A stretch of DNA of 36,346 bases from Phaeoceros laevis (GCA_049999765.1 JBNGIQ010009121.1:1-36346), one strand, 5' to 3'; numbered from the stretch's first letter, positions 1 to 10,771 are shown. Made by a program: numbers and translations. The notes: a model not told the origin generated them from the letters alone.

Positions 1-848
1 ATTTTTTATTCATTCAAGGGAGAACATGTACAAAGACTGGTGGCTGCAAACAGGTAGACAGAAAAACAAAGCAGCAGGCAATTGTTACCATAGCGTCTAA
101 CCTGTTGTGAGGGACTCTGAGCCGTGGATTGAGACATGTTTCTGTAGCAGGTGTGCTACCAAAAAAACCGTGAAGCTCAACTGGGTGTATGAGGAGAGTG
201 ACGGGAAGCAAGAAAACGTTGCAGGGCACGGGACAGTAAGGCATTTATGTGTGCGATGTCGGCTTCCAGCTGCCGTTGCGGGACGACAGGAACCGGGCAC
301 TCATCACTTGGGGCAGAGTTTTTTTGTATCTTGGCGTGCTCCCGTGCCTGCGCCATGTAGTCCTTTAGAAATTCCTGGTCTGCATCAGGAATGGTGCTCG
401 TCTGAACACCTGCGTGGGTAAAAGACCCATCCGCTACAAATGCCCGGTCTGGATCACGTACGCCCGTCGGCACTTTGCACGCCTTAGCAGTTTTGACCCG
501 CGTCTTTGTGCAGGACGCTTCCATCTTACTGTCCGCTTCCACAAACTTCTTGAGCAGAGTTTCTACATGCCGCAGCTATTTCAAACCCTCCGTGGGGTTC
601 TTATTTGTCAGTATAGCCAGCCGGCACCAGTCGTTGAAGGGGAGCGTGTCCAAGAGTGTGGGATCCGTCATTCCATACTCGTCAGCGTTCATCTCCAAAT
701 GCAAATCATGGCGTTGCAATTCATGGTGAAAATCAGCAGAGCTGATCGACGCAAGTGCTGCCTGGCATCCCGGAGATTGGACTACAAAGCCTTCGTGGTT
801 GTATCCCAGCTTCACAAGATCGGGATGCCAATCTCCTAGAGGTGTTGT
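1..848 (-). pseudogene. Retroelement ORF1, copy 1 (5' half, broken)
   Basis: This is the N-terminal half of the unknown ORF1 protein that recurs at 7418-12026 and 18762-20372. Shared blocks include WHxDLxxLGY near the start, a helix-like stretch ending in PF-ND-W where copy 3 has AF-DD-W, LRxVxxLL, and the motif CPVPxxPxR-x-(L/I)-E-A-D (CPVPVVPQR in this copy). The reading frame shifts once near position 576, and similarity fades below about 240, so this copy is truncated or replaced there. The segment opens right after a pyrimidine-rich tract ending in CAG at 849-851, a likely 3' splice site in the same phase as in the other copies. The last bases on this strand (positions 4-9) read AATAAA, a possible polyadenylation signal. 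The family is not one I recognise; assignment to the retroelement rests on similarity to copy 3. Confidence 0.7.
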
Positions 849-1020
849 CTGCTCACGACAAAAACAGGTCACGGCATGAGAGGCAGCTGTTAAAAAACTG
901 CATGACGGCCAGTGTGACAGGGTCCGTCCCAAAAATGTAATAAAAGCTGGAAAGTCCAAGTGGGAAAGAGAGACAAATTGCAGAAAAAACCAAAGCTGTG
1001 CATGCCACTGTTGACTGTAC

Positions 1021-1067
1021 AACAAGTGCTGTTATACGCCACAGTCAACAAGTGCTGTTATACGCCA
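1021..1067. repeat. 26-bp tandem duplication
   Basis: The 21-base stretch beginning AACAAGTGCTGTTATACG at 1021 recurs exactly at 1047, giving a 26-bp period. It lies just upstream of copy 1 of the retroelement ORF1, read on the minus strand. Confidence 0.75.
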
Positions 1068-1130
1068 TAGCTGTAGAGTTGACTATCATATTTGCACATG
1101 ATGAATAGTAGTCAAGTGATGAGAGACCTA

Positions 1131-2663
1131 GGGATCAACCTAGGTCCCTGACAAGTAGGTAGGTTTCAGTAGGTAGCAAAAGCACAAGCAAATGCAAGTC
1201 TCAAAATTTGAGTCTCATCACAAAACTACTTTCACACAATGCTTAACACCAAAGCACCTGGGATTACACATTTTTTCAAAAGCATCTTTCTTCATCTACA
1301 CACTTGTCCTAGGGAGTAGCAAAACCTAGTTTCTAGCAAAACCAAAAGGTGAAGAGGAAGTTTTCCAAAGAATTCATCTTCACAAGGATGCAAGGACATG
1401 TGAGGGGTGAGCTCACACCCTCCTCCTCCCCTTCATCAGCCACCAAGGAGGTATCATAGGGCCCAAGTTTCTAGGGCCTTGGTGAGACTTGGTTGTCCTT
1501 GCTCCATCAAAGAAACTTCTAATTCCTAGCAGCAGCAGCTCTCACCTTGGGCGCCATTGGATTTGCAGCTCTAAGCTTGCAAAATGGCCAGGGTTTAGGC
1601 TTTTCTTGTTTGGAAAGCAAGTTAGGTTAGGTCTAGCCGCTAAATGCAAGGTTTGGAAACCTTTTTAGGGCTGCAGCCAAAGGCAATCCCTACTTATGGC
1701 ACTTTTCAAAAAGCTTTTTAAGAAGAACCCAAGTTAGGGCACTCTTGGATGTAGTTTCAAAAAACCAAGTAAGGGCCTTTTGGGGTTTTGAAAAAACCCA
1801 AAAATTAGGGCACGTTTGGAAGTTTGAAAAAACTTAAGTTTGAGTTTGCTTTTTATCTTTGTTTTTTGACCCCAATGTGTTGGGTTTCACTTGCATGTGG
1901 GGTGGGTGAAAGAATGATAGTGTCATTCTTTTATGCACCCTACCTACCTACTAGTTAGGTCCTCCCTATGAGTCAAGGGTAGGTAGGGAGGTAGGTTCAA
2001 GGTAGGCAAAAGACAAGCAAATGCATGGCTCAAGTTGAGTCTCATCATAAATCTTTTGCAAACCCTTGCTTCACAGTAGATCACATGGAATTACACATTG
2101 TTTCTAAACAACTTTCACTTCACCTACACTTGTCCTAGGAAAGCACACTAACTAGCATAAAGTAGAAAAATGTTTACACCAAAACAAATCTTCCACTTAG
2201 GTCATAAAGAGATATGAGGGGTGAGCTCACACCCTCCCCTCCTCCTTCATCAGCCACCAAAGGAGGATCCTAGGAACCATGTTTCTAGTGCATCGGTGAG
2301 ACATGGGTCTCCTTGCATCTTCAAGCCAATCCCTAAAGCAACCAGCAGCCAAAGCTCACCTTGGGCGCCATAGCTTTTGCAGCATTAAGCTTGCAAATTG
2401 GCCCGGGTTTGGCTTTTGTTGTTGGGAAAGTAAGTTAGGTTAGGTCAGCCGCCACATGCAAGGTTGAAAAAACCTTTTTAGGGTTGCAGCAAAGCAACCC
2501 CTAATTAAGGCACTCTTCATAAAGCAATTTGAGAAAAACCCAAGTTAGAGCACTCTTGGAGGCAGCTTCCAAAAAACCAAGTTAGAGCCTTTTGGGGTTT
2601 TGGAAAAAACCCAAAATTTAGGGCACGGTTGGTGTTTGAGAAAAACTCAAGTTTGAGTTTGCC
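1131..2663. repeat. Diverged tandem duplication, unit about 0.81 kb
   Basis: Two long, imperfect direct copies follow one another. Landmarks recur at a spacing of about 813-829 bp: GGGGTGAGCTCACACCCT at 1404 and 2219, CTCACCTTGGGCGCCAT near 1540 and 2357, GTTAGGTTAGGTC near 1622 and 2432, and GTTTGAGTTTGC near 1840 and 2654. The linker at 1860-1975 is not shared. No coding frame is visible. This could be a dimer of an unclassified repeat, or two LTRs of a very short element; the absence of TG...CA ends and of a clear primer site argues for the first. Confidence 0.7.
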
Positions 2664-2667
2664 TTTT

Positions 2668-2689
2668 ATTTATTTATTTATTTATCATT
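2668..2689. repeat. (TTTA)n microsatellite
   Basis: Five TTTA units directly follow the second copy of the 0.81 kb repeat. From here to about 2890 I see no gene or other feature. Confidence 0.8.
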
Positions 2690-2894
2690 AGGCGTATGCA
2701 GCCGTGAGGCTATGACGCCTCAACGTGAATCAAAAACAAGAGTGAATAGACTCTTAGGGCAACGCAAGAGGAAGAGAAATAGAGCAAACAAAGTAGCAAA
2801 GCTAGATAGCTATGACAACTAACCTAAGCTAAATAATCGCCAATCGCCTTGAAGTACGAGTAGCGGTGGTAGTAGCAGAGCGGCCCGTGTAGGT

Positions 2895-4640
2895 TGGAAG
2901 AAAGTCATCCAGCCAAAGCAGGAGGGAGGTCTGCGTATTATCGACCCACAGATGAAAGCCCGAGCCATGCATGGGCAGTGGATTTTGAAGACCCTAGCGC
3001 CTGGCTATGAGCCTTGGAAGGCGCTACTTCGGCACCGACTCGAGGCAACAAGAGCTGCCCCAGGGGCTGCTGGGGACTGGCTGTGGGTTCTGAGTGAGAA
3101 CCCGACTCTTCTGGGCATCCGTCAAACCTCCAGGTTCTGGCGGGGGGTCTGGCAAGGCTGGAAATTGATACGCCAATTCCTTTACCTCAGAGAGCCAGAG
3201 CACCGGGACGAAGTCCTCTCTCTGCCTTGATGCGGGTGGGGGGTGTGTGGACTGACCAAGGGGAGGCTTTCTTCAACAAGCCAACTAAAATTTCTACCTT
3301 GACTTCCCTGGAGGCGTTGTCGCTCTTCTCCTTCTGGCATTTATAGGATCAGCGGTGGCAAACAGAGACCGAACTGGCAGCAGGGGGGCTCCCTCTTGAG
3401 TTGGCCAGGCAAGTGAGCCAACACCTGTCGCTCTCTCTGCTGCCGGCCAACGCAGCTACTCTGGGTACCCTCAAGTCCCTTCAACCGGGGGATCGGGCCG
3501 TTGACCTGTGGATAAAGGATGGCAATGCCATCTATGACTCCGTGCTACAGATCATTTAGGTTGATGATACCCATGCTCAGGGCGATGAGTACGAGCATGG
3601 ACAGGGCATGGATGCCGGTAGGCTTTACAGGTGCTCTAGTGAGGCTCGTCTGCTCCCGGCAGAGCTGCTGGAACTACCGCTAGCGTCTCTCCACCCCATT
3701 GAGGTACTTAGCAAGTCTGGCAAGGGGAAGTGGCTCTCGGAGGTGGACAAGCCCCCCCCCCCCCAGCNNNNNNNNNNNNNNNNNNNNNNNNNNNNNNNNN
3801 NNNNNNNNNNNNNNNNNNNNNNNNNNNNNNNNNNNNNNNNNNNNNNNNNNNNNNNNNNNNNNNNNNNAATCAAGAGGTACTCCCAGACAAATGGTGGTGC
3901 CAGGAGGGTCGGCCGTGCAGAGAAACCAAACTCAACTTTACTATGTGGCGTTGGCAGCTGGTGGGAGGAGGAGAAGAGAGGCGTATGCTAAACTCCTCAA
4001 CGGCTGATTGGTACAAGTGCCAAAGCTTTGTGCAGGCTGGGACGGCTCTCACGGCCATCCAGGCCCGTTGGGGGATATCAGAGACCCAAGCCAGGACCGC
4101 CATAAAGTGGGTATGGCGCCCGGCTATAGCCCCCAAGCTTAAGACCTTCCTTTGGCTGCTGGTGCACCAGGCTATGCCCACAATGGAGCACAATGGAGCG
4201 CAAGGAGCTTTGGCTTGGTGAATTGGGGCTTGCGCTTTGTACGAAGTGCAGGAATGTTTCTCCCAACCCATTGTGGCATGTGCTTTGCGAATATGTCACT
4301 GCAGCTCCAATATGGGCGGCTTTGCGTGAGTTTCTGGCTGTCAAGTTAAGGAAGCTGTATACTCTCTCCCCGAAATTCCTGATCCTGCAGCTCTCGGAGC
4401 GTAAGGAAGAGCAGGAACTCTGCCAGGAGGCTTGGTGGCAATAGTGGAGGGCCTGGATCTTCTATGAATTATGGGTGGAATGGTCGACTTATGCCTTTGG
4501 TACTAATCCAGGCAGTAGCGCCCTTCAACTTGCTCACAAGGCCTGGTATAGGACGATTCAGGCTTTTGGGCGAAGTGGCAGGGGGGGGGGGCACTGCGGA
4601 AGAAGGGGGCTCCCCGGCTTCCTGATCCTGCCGTCTTGGC
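2895..4640 (+). pseudogene. LINE (L1-type) ORF2 C-terminal remnant
   Basis: The plus strand encodes pieces of the C-terminal part of a plant L1-like ORF2, the reverse transcriptase polyprotein of non-LTR retrotransposons. The first piece (about 2895-3230) has a W-K-K-V-x-x-P-K-x-E-G-G-L-x-I-x-D block typical of the region after the RT domain. The last pieces (4080-4440) have a P-K-x-K-x-F-L-W-L-L motif, then C-x-x-C and H-V-L-C, matching the C-terminal zf-RVT region. Stop codons (for example near 3227, 3344, 3559 and 4441), frame changes and a 100-N gap break the frame throughout. The endonuclease and the catalytic RT part are absent, as expected of a 5'-truncated and decayed copy. The family call is firm for the two motif blocks and inferred for the DNA between them. 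Confidence 0.7.
3768..3867. other. Assembly gap (100 N)
   Basis: One hundred N bases directly after a run of C residues, inside the LINE remnant. Confidence 0.99.
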
Positions 4641-5983
4641 CCTGGAGATGGCATCCGCTGGGGAGCAGGATGCGCTCTCTTGGAATTACAAGTTGCCTCG
4701 GTCTTTTATCGGTGCTCTTGAGCGGCTTAGCCCTCCTGCCCTGGATGGCCCACGTCAGGTGTCCAGTCAAGGTGCAATGCAGACGGCTGCTAGGGAGGCT
4801 GTGAGCCTGCCCGTCCCAATTGATCCCAGCGGGGTCCCAGCGCAAAGGATGGATCCCCCAGGGGATGGGTCGATAGCGCTTTAGTCAGGATGAGGCTGCC
4901 TGCGCCCAGGTGCGTGCGGCTGCTTCCGCAGCGGTGAGATCACAGGCCGCTTTGGCGGTCTTCATGGTGTTGCATGTTAGGCAAAGCACCGGCCGGGCAT
5001 GGCCTCCCGGCTTCTCACCAAGGCTCCTCCTGCTGTGGTCGCTGACGCCCGCCAGCTCCTCAGCTGGTTGGCCTGGCCCCAGCGTCAGTCGAAGCAGGAG
5101 GCCGCGGCCGCCTTGTAGCAAGCGGGTAGATGCGCGATGCGCACCTTCCCTGGCACTGCCGCCCTGCTCTGGATGCAATCGACTAGCAATTCCCTTGATC
5201 TGGGGGTGCGGAGTGTTGGGAGACAGGCCAGCGCCTGGCGGCAGGATCCCGGCGCTACAGGGCCGTCGGATGGGGCCGCCCGTGTACACCTACCTGGCGG
5301 CGCGCATCGCCCTGCTTTGGGCTGCTCTCGTCGGCGATCTGTGCATGGCGCAGTTGCTGCCAGCACAACGCTGGGCTTGGGACAGACGCCAGCGCTGTCG
5401 TCGGCTGGCCGCGGCCTGCTCCAGGGTGCTGGGCGGTGCTGCTTGGCGCCTGGCCGCCCTCTGGCGGCAGCATGCCTGGCTGAAGGTCTGGCTATAGGTG
5501 CGGGCGCTGGCATGGCGCTGGGCTCGGTCCTGGTTTGCCAGGTGCGTGCGCCGGCTTGGCTTGTGCCCAGCCTTGATGTGCGCTCAGCCACGGTGTGGGT
5601 GCTGCCAGATGCTTGCGCAGGTGCGCCAGCCGCGGCTTGGGCGCAGTCACGGATGTGCGCAGCCTGGTGCGTGGGCGGACATGGTGCGGGCGCTGGTGCA
5701 GCGCTGGGCTGGGCTCGGGCCTTGCGCCTTGTTTGCTGGCTGCTGGCTGCGGCCTGGGGTTGGCAGCTGTGCCGCAGTCTGCTGGCCGCAACCTGGTTCA
5801 GGGTCGCGATTGAGTTCTGTTGGCGCCTGCCTGGCTCGACGGCTGCAGGGAATCCAAGACGCCCTTCTTGCCTTGATCAAGAAGGGCAGCCTGGCCGCGC
5901 CCTCAGGCCGGGGCACCAGGCCCTGCTCACTCTTGAATGTTGGCTGCCTTGACGCCTGCCCGCGACTCCACGCTTCAGTCAGG
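4641..5983. other. GC-rich tract with degenerate internal repeats
   Basis: This stretch is much richer in G and C than its surroundings. Long open frames exist in several phases, as expected of GC-rich DNA, but none shows a domain I recognise. Related phrases recur, for example GGTGCGGGCGCTGGCATGGC near 5499 and a variant near 5687, and several variants of the phrase GCTTGGGCGCAG. It lies between a LINE 3' remnant and an unknown ORF, so it could be the 5' region of another element; that is inference. Confidence 0.4.
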
Positions 5984-7147
5984 ATGACCAAGAAAGCAAG
6001 CAATCAGCGCCCCAAGGTGCTGCCGGCGCATCCCAGGATGCCCGCGGCTGGCAGTGTGTCGTCCCTGGCTGGCAGCTCGCCGCTGCCCACTCCCAATGGG
6101 CTGGCTGATCGCATTGAAAGGGGGGAGCGCCCTTCTCGCTCCCTGGTGCGTTTGATCTCAGAGATGGAACAAGAGGTTGAGCGGCGGCACGCTCATGGGC
6201 GTGTGGTGCCACACCCCCTGGCACAAGGTCTCAGGTTGATTACGGATTACAGGCGCCTCTGTAGCCAGGTTGCGGCAGGCTCGGCCTTAGACTCGAAGGA
6301 TGAGGAGGAACTGCTTCGGGTGAACGGTCTCTGGACAGGCAATATCAGGAGGCGCTGGGTGCAGAAGGAAGAGTTGGCATGTTGTGTTGCCCACATGGAT
6401 TTCTTCCCCCCTCCGGTGGCTGAGGAGCATCTAAAGTGGTGCTTTGTACTGACTGTGCCGGACCAGCTGGGGTCGCTAACTGCTGGATGGACCTACCAGG
6501 CTCTCCTGGCGTAGGGGCCGGCTAAGGTTGTTGGCTTCTCGGCTTTGCTGGATCGCCATAGGCAGGCCCAGATGCTTCAATTGGTGGACTAACTGGGCCC
6601 GGCATGGGAAGCTGCAGATGCGCATGTGCTCCGTGACGTCCCTGTGCGTGTCCGCCTCTCGCGCCTTGGGGAGACAGTCATTTTTGACTTTATGCGCCCA
6701 CAATCCAGTTTCCTTGTCTATGTTCGGGATGAGCTCCCGGTCTTTGATCCTTTCCGCCATCAAGAGTTGCCCTTCTCTGAGGTCTACTACAAAAATACCT
6801 TGACATATGCGACCCTGCATGGCTACTGGTGGGCTCTGGAGGACTCACTGAAGCGGTGTATAAGGATTGAGGCTGGTGGGTACAATATTCAGGGCCTCCC
6901 TTTCAAGATTTTTATGGGGCCGACTGCCAAGTTGGCAGCTCTTGGTTGGTACCTTGCGGAAGTGAACTTGATTCACATCTTTCCTGCAAGTGACTACCAT
7001 CGAGAACCTCAAGCAGGTATCTTCACCGCACCGCTAATTTATAATGATGTTTATCAATTCGTGGTTGAATGGAAGAAGCCCATTAACCCCCGAGTGTGTA
7101 TGAGCTGCTCCGGATCTGTTAGGTATTCATGGCCAGGGGGGCCTTGA
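5984..7147 (+). pseudogene. Unknown broken ORF
   Basis: An ATG at 5984 opens a frame to 6514 (about 176 residues). It begins with a basic, serine- and proline-rich stretch and then a helical region with a charged E-M-E-Q-E-V-E-R-R-H segment. The product seems to continue in another frame from about 6510 to 7147, with one TAA near 6589, and includes a stretch rich in aromatic residues (F-D-F-M-R-P, then H-G-Y-W-W-A-L-E-D). Codon choice and composition run smoothly across the frame change, which suggests one former gene of about 380 residues. I do not recognise the family. It sits between LINE debris and copy 2 of the retroelement, so it is probably element-borne, but nothing in it shows which element. 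Confidence 0.4.
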
Positions 7148-7295
7148 GTGATATAGAGGAGGATAATTCAGGGATTGTCTGTTCAGCCCACTTCCTATAC
7201 CTTTGGCAAGTTTCGTATACCTATGTCTTGGTCAAAGGGCAAGTCCTGTTCCACGGCAAATATCATGGGCACATTGTCAGATGGCTCTAGGTCCA

Positions 7296-7318
7296 TATAT
7301 GTATGTATGTATGTATGT
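7296..7318. repeat. (TATG)n microsatellite upstream of ORF1 copy 2
   Basis: A short run of TATG units lies about 100 bp before the ORF1 splice-site-like start at 7418. A shorter TATGTACG run is at a similar distance before copy 3 (18650-18665). The rest of 7148-7417 holds no gene I can see. Confidence 0.6.
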
Positions 7319-7417
7319 CAAGCGAACACACACGTCGTTTCACTTTGAGGGAGGTCTGGTAGCTTCCCTGCTTGCATAACCTTGGACTAAATGCTTGGAT
7401 TTCTGAACATCTCACAG

Positions 7418-7857
7418 GATGAGGCAACTTGGCATAGTGACCTTCATGCATGGGGTTATCCAAGCATTGTTGGAGGTGCGATTCCGTCTCCTGCAGTTCA
7501 AGCAGTGCTTTGCCTCATCGACATGGAGGAATTCCATGAAACGGTGATCAGACTGGACAAAGAGGCCCTGAGTGATTGCACAGCGGACGGGGCCAGACCC
7601 CAGCTGCTTGACACACTTGCGCTAGACACACTTGCGCTAGACGACTGGCTCAAGCTTGCGGCTGCATTCGTGGAGGATCCTGTTCTTTGCATGAGCAAAC
7701 TGCTGCGGGTACACACTTTGTTAGAAAGCATCCTAGACAAGGATGAGGTGGCTACGAAGAAGCAGATGTGCTAAGAGACACTATCTCTAACGCAATTGGC
7801 TACGCCATCGTGGAAAAGGAGGAAACGCCTTGTTTCACGAATGGAGTCTTTGATCAT
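7418..7857 (+). pseudogene. Retroelement ORF1, copy 2, N-terminal part
   Basis: This segment encodes the same N-terminal blocks as copy 3: WHSDLHAWGYP, then the exact shared string IPSPAVQAV, then an E-F-H motif, L-D-K-E-A, and a D-D-W-L-K-L-A block. It begins right after CTCACAG, a good 3' splice site, in the same phase as copies 1 and 3. A short LALDT repeat near 7615-7640 is a local 15-bp duplication. A frameshift near 7770 moves the frame; after it a T-P-C-F block, also present in copy 3, can be read up to 7858, where a terminal-inverted-repeat element interrupts the gene. Confidence 0.75.
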
Positions 7858-7858
7858 C
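7848..7858. repeat. Target-site duplication, left (CTTTGATCATC)
   Basis: The 11 bases CTTTGATCATC occur here and again at 10818-10828, on either side of the inserted element. The ORF1 sequence resumes directly after the second copy, so this is a target duplication and not a chance match. Confidence 0.85.
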
Positions 7859-7905
7859 GGGAGTGTCAAGCACAACTGCGTTCCGCGCGACTGCGCGACT
7901 GCGTG
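7859..7905 (+). repeat. Left terminal inverted repeat
   Basis: It begins GGGAGTGTCAAG and runs into repeated GACTGCG-type phrases. It matches the reverse complement of 10772-10817 with scattered differences and a 1-bp offset. Confidence 0.75.
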
Positions 7906-8135
7906 ACTGTGTGACTGCACGACTGCGTTCGCAAGCCGCCGCGCCGATGAAACTTAAATAACAGAAATACAATTGTTTTTCCGAAAAGAATGGGATGACC
8001 GGAACTGATCGGCAATTATGTCACGTTTCCGGTGATAGTATAAATGGCATGCATACATGTAAAAGATTGCAGGCGCCAGGTTCAAGGAAGCGACCCCGAC
8101 TCTCAAAGATGCCACGTGGCCTGGGAGGAACCAGG

Positions 8136-8162
8136 AACCCTAAATCCTAAACCCTAAACCCG
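8136..8162 (+). repeat. Telomere-like CCCTAAA tract
   Basis: Three imperfect plant-type telomere units (CCCTAAA, TCCTAAA, CCCTAAA) in a row, then CCCGG. A single AACCCTAAATCC occurs at 10690-10701 near the other end of the same element. Such tracts are also common as telo-boxes and interstitial repeats in plants, so their presence alone does not show a telomere. Confidence 0.7.
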
Positions 8163-8490
8163 GCCTGCTCCGACGCCAAGCCGGCCGCCGGCCTGGGACA
8201 TCGGACCCAGCCTAGGCTTTTTGGGACCCAGCCCGACGCTCCGACGTCAGGCCGGCCGCCGGCCTGGGACACCGGACCACCCAGCCCAAAGTTTTTTTGA
8301 GACCCGGCCCGACGTTCCGAAGCTAGACCGGACCCAGCCCGAGGTACCGACGCCGGGCCGGCCTCAGGCCTGGGACACCGTACCCAGCCCAAGGTTTTTT
8401 GGGACCCGGCCCGACGTACCGATGCCAGGCCGGCCGCTGGACTGGGACACCGGACCCAGCCTAGGGTTTTTGGGCCCCGGCCCGACGCGA
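8163..8490 (+). repeat. Tandem repeat A, about 85-bp unit
   Basis: About four imperfect units, each holding a GGCCGGCCGCCGGCC-type palindromic core, CTGGGACACCGGACCC and a GGTTTTTTGGGACC segment. Related units return at 10050-10480. Open frames across it are repeat artefacts. Confidence 0.75.
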
Positions 8491-8681
8491 CCCGATTGTG
8501 AAGGCGTGCGGCCATTTTAGATAGCGTGCTATATATTGTTGGATTTGCCTCGTTGAGATGGTTCGTTTGGTACCACTTGTGTCTTCATCTGATCATAAAA
8601 ATGATGTGCCTGATTTCAGATTTGATGAAAAAACAACATTCGATTTTTTATTCCCAGGCCGGCTAGCGGCCTGGCATGCTA

Positions 8682-8781
8682 NNNNNNNNNNNNNNNNNNN
8701 NNNNNNNNNNNNNNNNNNNNNNNNNNNNNNNNNNNNNNNNNNNNNNNNNNNNNNNNNNNNNNNNNNNNNNNNNNNNNNNNN
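8682..8781. other. Assembly gap (100 N)
   Basis: One hundred N bases within tandem repeat B. Confidence 0.99.
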
Positions 8782-9192
8782 GGTGCTGCAACTCCGCGGC
8801 CCGATTGTGGAAGCGAGCGGACATTTCAGCTAGCGTACTATACACCATTGGATTTGCCTCGCCAAGACGGTCTGTTTGGTACCACTTATGTGACCTTCTT
8901 TCCCAGGCTGGCAGATGAGACATGAGAAAGAAATCGGCTAAAAAACCAGGTGCTGCAACTTCGTGACCTGATTATGGAGGCGTGCGGCCATTTCAGCTAA
9001 TGTGCTGTATACCATTGGATTTGCCTCGCCAAAGCGGTTTGTTTAGTACCACCTGTGTGGCCTTCTTTCCCAGGCCAGTCGCCGGCCTGGGACATAAGAA
9101 AGAAACCGGCTAAAAAACCAGGTGTTGCAATTTCGGGACCTGATTATGAAGGCGTGCGGCCATTTCAGCTAACGTGCTATACACCGTTGGAT

Positions 9193-9292
9193 NNNNNNNN
9201 NNNNNNNNNNNNNNNNNNNNNNNNNNNNNNNNNNNNNNNNNNNNNNNNNNNNNNNNNNNNNNNNNNNNNNNNNNNNNNNNNNNNNNNNNNNN
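9193..9292. other. Assembly gap (100 N)
   Basis: One hundred N bases within tandem repeat B. Confidence 0.99.
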
Positions 9293-10060
9293 TGTGCGGC
9301 CATTTCAGCTAACGTGCTATACACCGTTGGATTTGCCTTGCCGAAACGGTTTGTTTGGTACCACTTGTGTGGCCTTTTTTCCCAGGCCAGCCGCCGGCTA
9401 GAGACATAAGAAAGAAACCAGCTAAAAAACCAAGTGCTGCAACTTCGTGACCTGATTATGGAGGCTTGCGGCCATTTCAGCTAACGTGCTATACACCGTT
9501 GGATTTGCCTTGCCGAGACGGTTTGTTTGGTATCACTTATGCAGCCGTCCTGGGACATGAGAAAGAAATCGGCTAAAAAACGAGGTGCTGCAACTTCGCG
9601 ATTTGATTATGGAGACGTGCAGCCATTTCAGCTAACGTGCTATGCACCGTTGAATTTTCCTTGTCGAGACCGTTCGTTTGGTACCACTTATGTGGCCTTC
9701 TTTTCCAGGCCGGCCGCCGCCTGGGACATGAGGAAACCGGCTAAAAAGTCAGGTGCTGCAACTTCGCGACCGGATTATAGAGGCGTCCTGCCATTTCAAC
9801 TAACGTGCTATACACCATCGGATTTGTCTTATCGAGACGGTTCGTTTGGTACCACTTATGTGGCCTTCTTTTCCAAGCTGGCCGCCGGCCTGGGACATGA
9901 GAAAGAAACCGACTAAAAAACTAGGTACTGCAACTTCGAGACCTGATTATGGAGGCGTGCGGCCATTTCAGCTAACGTGCTATACACCGTTGGATTTGCC
10001 TCGTTGAGACGGTTCGTTTGGTACCACTTGTGTGACCTTCTTTTCCAGGCCGGCCGCCGG

Positions 10061-10480
10061 CCTGACACCCAAAGGTCAAAGTTTGTCATTACCGATGTCT
10101 GTGGCCATGGGAACTCGGTTCTGGGCCCATTTCGGTGCTTGCACGCCAGGCCGCTGGCCGGCCTGGCCTCAAACTTGGGAACGTCAGACCCAGCAGAGGG
10201 TTTTTGGGACCAACTCGACGCCCCCGTTGCCAGGCCGGCCGCTGGCCTGGGACATCAGACCTAGAAACGTGGGTTTTGGGACGAGCTCGAGACTCAAAAG
10301 CCAGGCTGGCCGCCGGCTTGGGACATGGGATCCAGCCCAGGGTTTTTGGAACCAGCTCGACACCCCCGTTGTCAGGCCAGCCGGCAGCCTGGGACATCGG
10401 ACTCAGTCCAGGGTTTTTAAGACCAACTCGACGTCTGGCTCTGAATTTTGGGCCTGCGTGTCAGGCTGCTAGGGGGCCTG
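10061..10480 (+). repeat. Tandem repeat A returns, about 85-bp unit
   Basis: About four to five units like those at 8163-8490, each with a CAGGCCGGCCGCTGGCCTGG-type core and a GGGTTTTTGG segment. The element is therefore laid out as A-B-A between its inverted ends. Confidence 0.7.
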
Positions 10481-10580
10481 GGTACCCTAAAGCCATACCC
10501 TGCGGGTCTATGTTAACCACCTCTCTCTCCCAGCAACACTTTCCCGGGGCCAGAGAGGCCCTTCCCTTATATGCAACCAT

Positions 10581-10608
10581 TCATGTATGCATATATTTGC
10601 ATACATGA
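10581..10608. other. Perfect 11-bp inverted repeat (hairpin)
   Basis: TCATGTATGCA at 10581-10591 and its exact complement TGCATACATGA at 10598-10608 flank a 6-base loop. It lies near the right end of the TIR element, followed by more ATGCATCC-like units. Confidence 0.8.
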
Positions 10609-10771
10609 ACGTATGCATCCATGCATTGCATCCATACATGCGGATGCTTTCAGCTCCCGGTCGCCTCTGGTAAGTCTCGTGTATTCTCGAACCCTAAATC
10701 CAAAATTTAAGTCGTGGCGCTGACTTTTGTCGCGACATTTCCGCGCGCGGCCTTTTTCCGGACTTATTTTT

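Larger units (their letters stand above)
8495..10060 (+). repeat. Tandem repeat B, about 170-bp unit, nine copies
   Basis: The phrase GTGCGGCCATTTCAGCTAAC recurs near 8506, 8815, 8984, 9154, 9294, 9466, 9619, 9786 and 9957, usually 153-172 bp apart. Each unit also has a GGTACCACTTNTGTGGCC segment, the GGCCGGCCGCCGGCC core shared with repeat A, and an AAGAAACCGGCTAAAAAACC segment. Two 100-N gaps (8682-8781 and 9193-9292) fall inside, probably because the array could not be assembled, so the true copy number may be higher. Confidence 0.85.

Noticed and set aside
4885-5952. Long open frames on both strands
   Set aside because: GC-rich DNA with few stops; no domain, and the frames compete with one another.
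8163-10480. CRISPR array
   Set aside because: The repeats are contiguous and diverged, without unique spacers, in a eukaryotic setting.
8221-10608. Several open frames over the tandem arrays
   Set aside because: They repeat with the array, run in several phases and have no start context; they are artefacts of the repeats.
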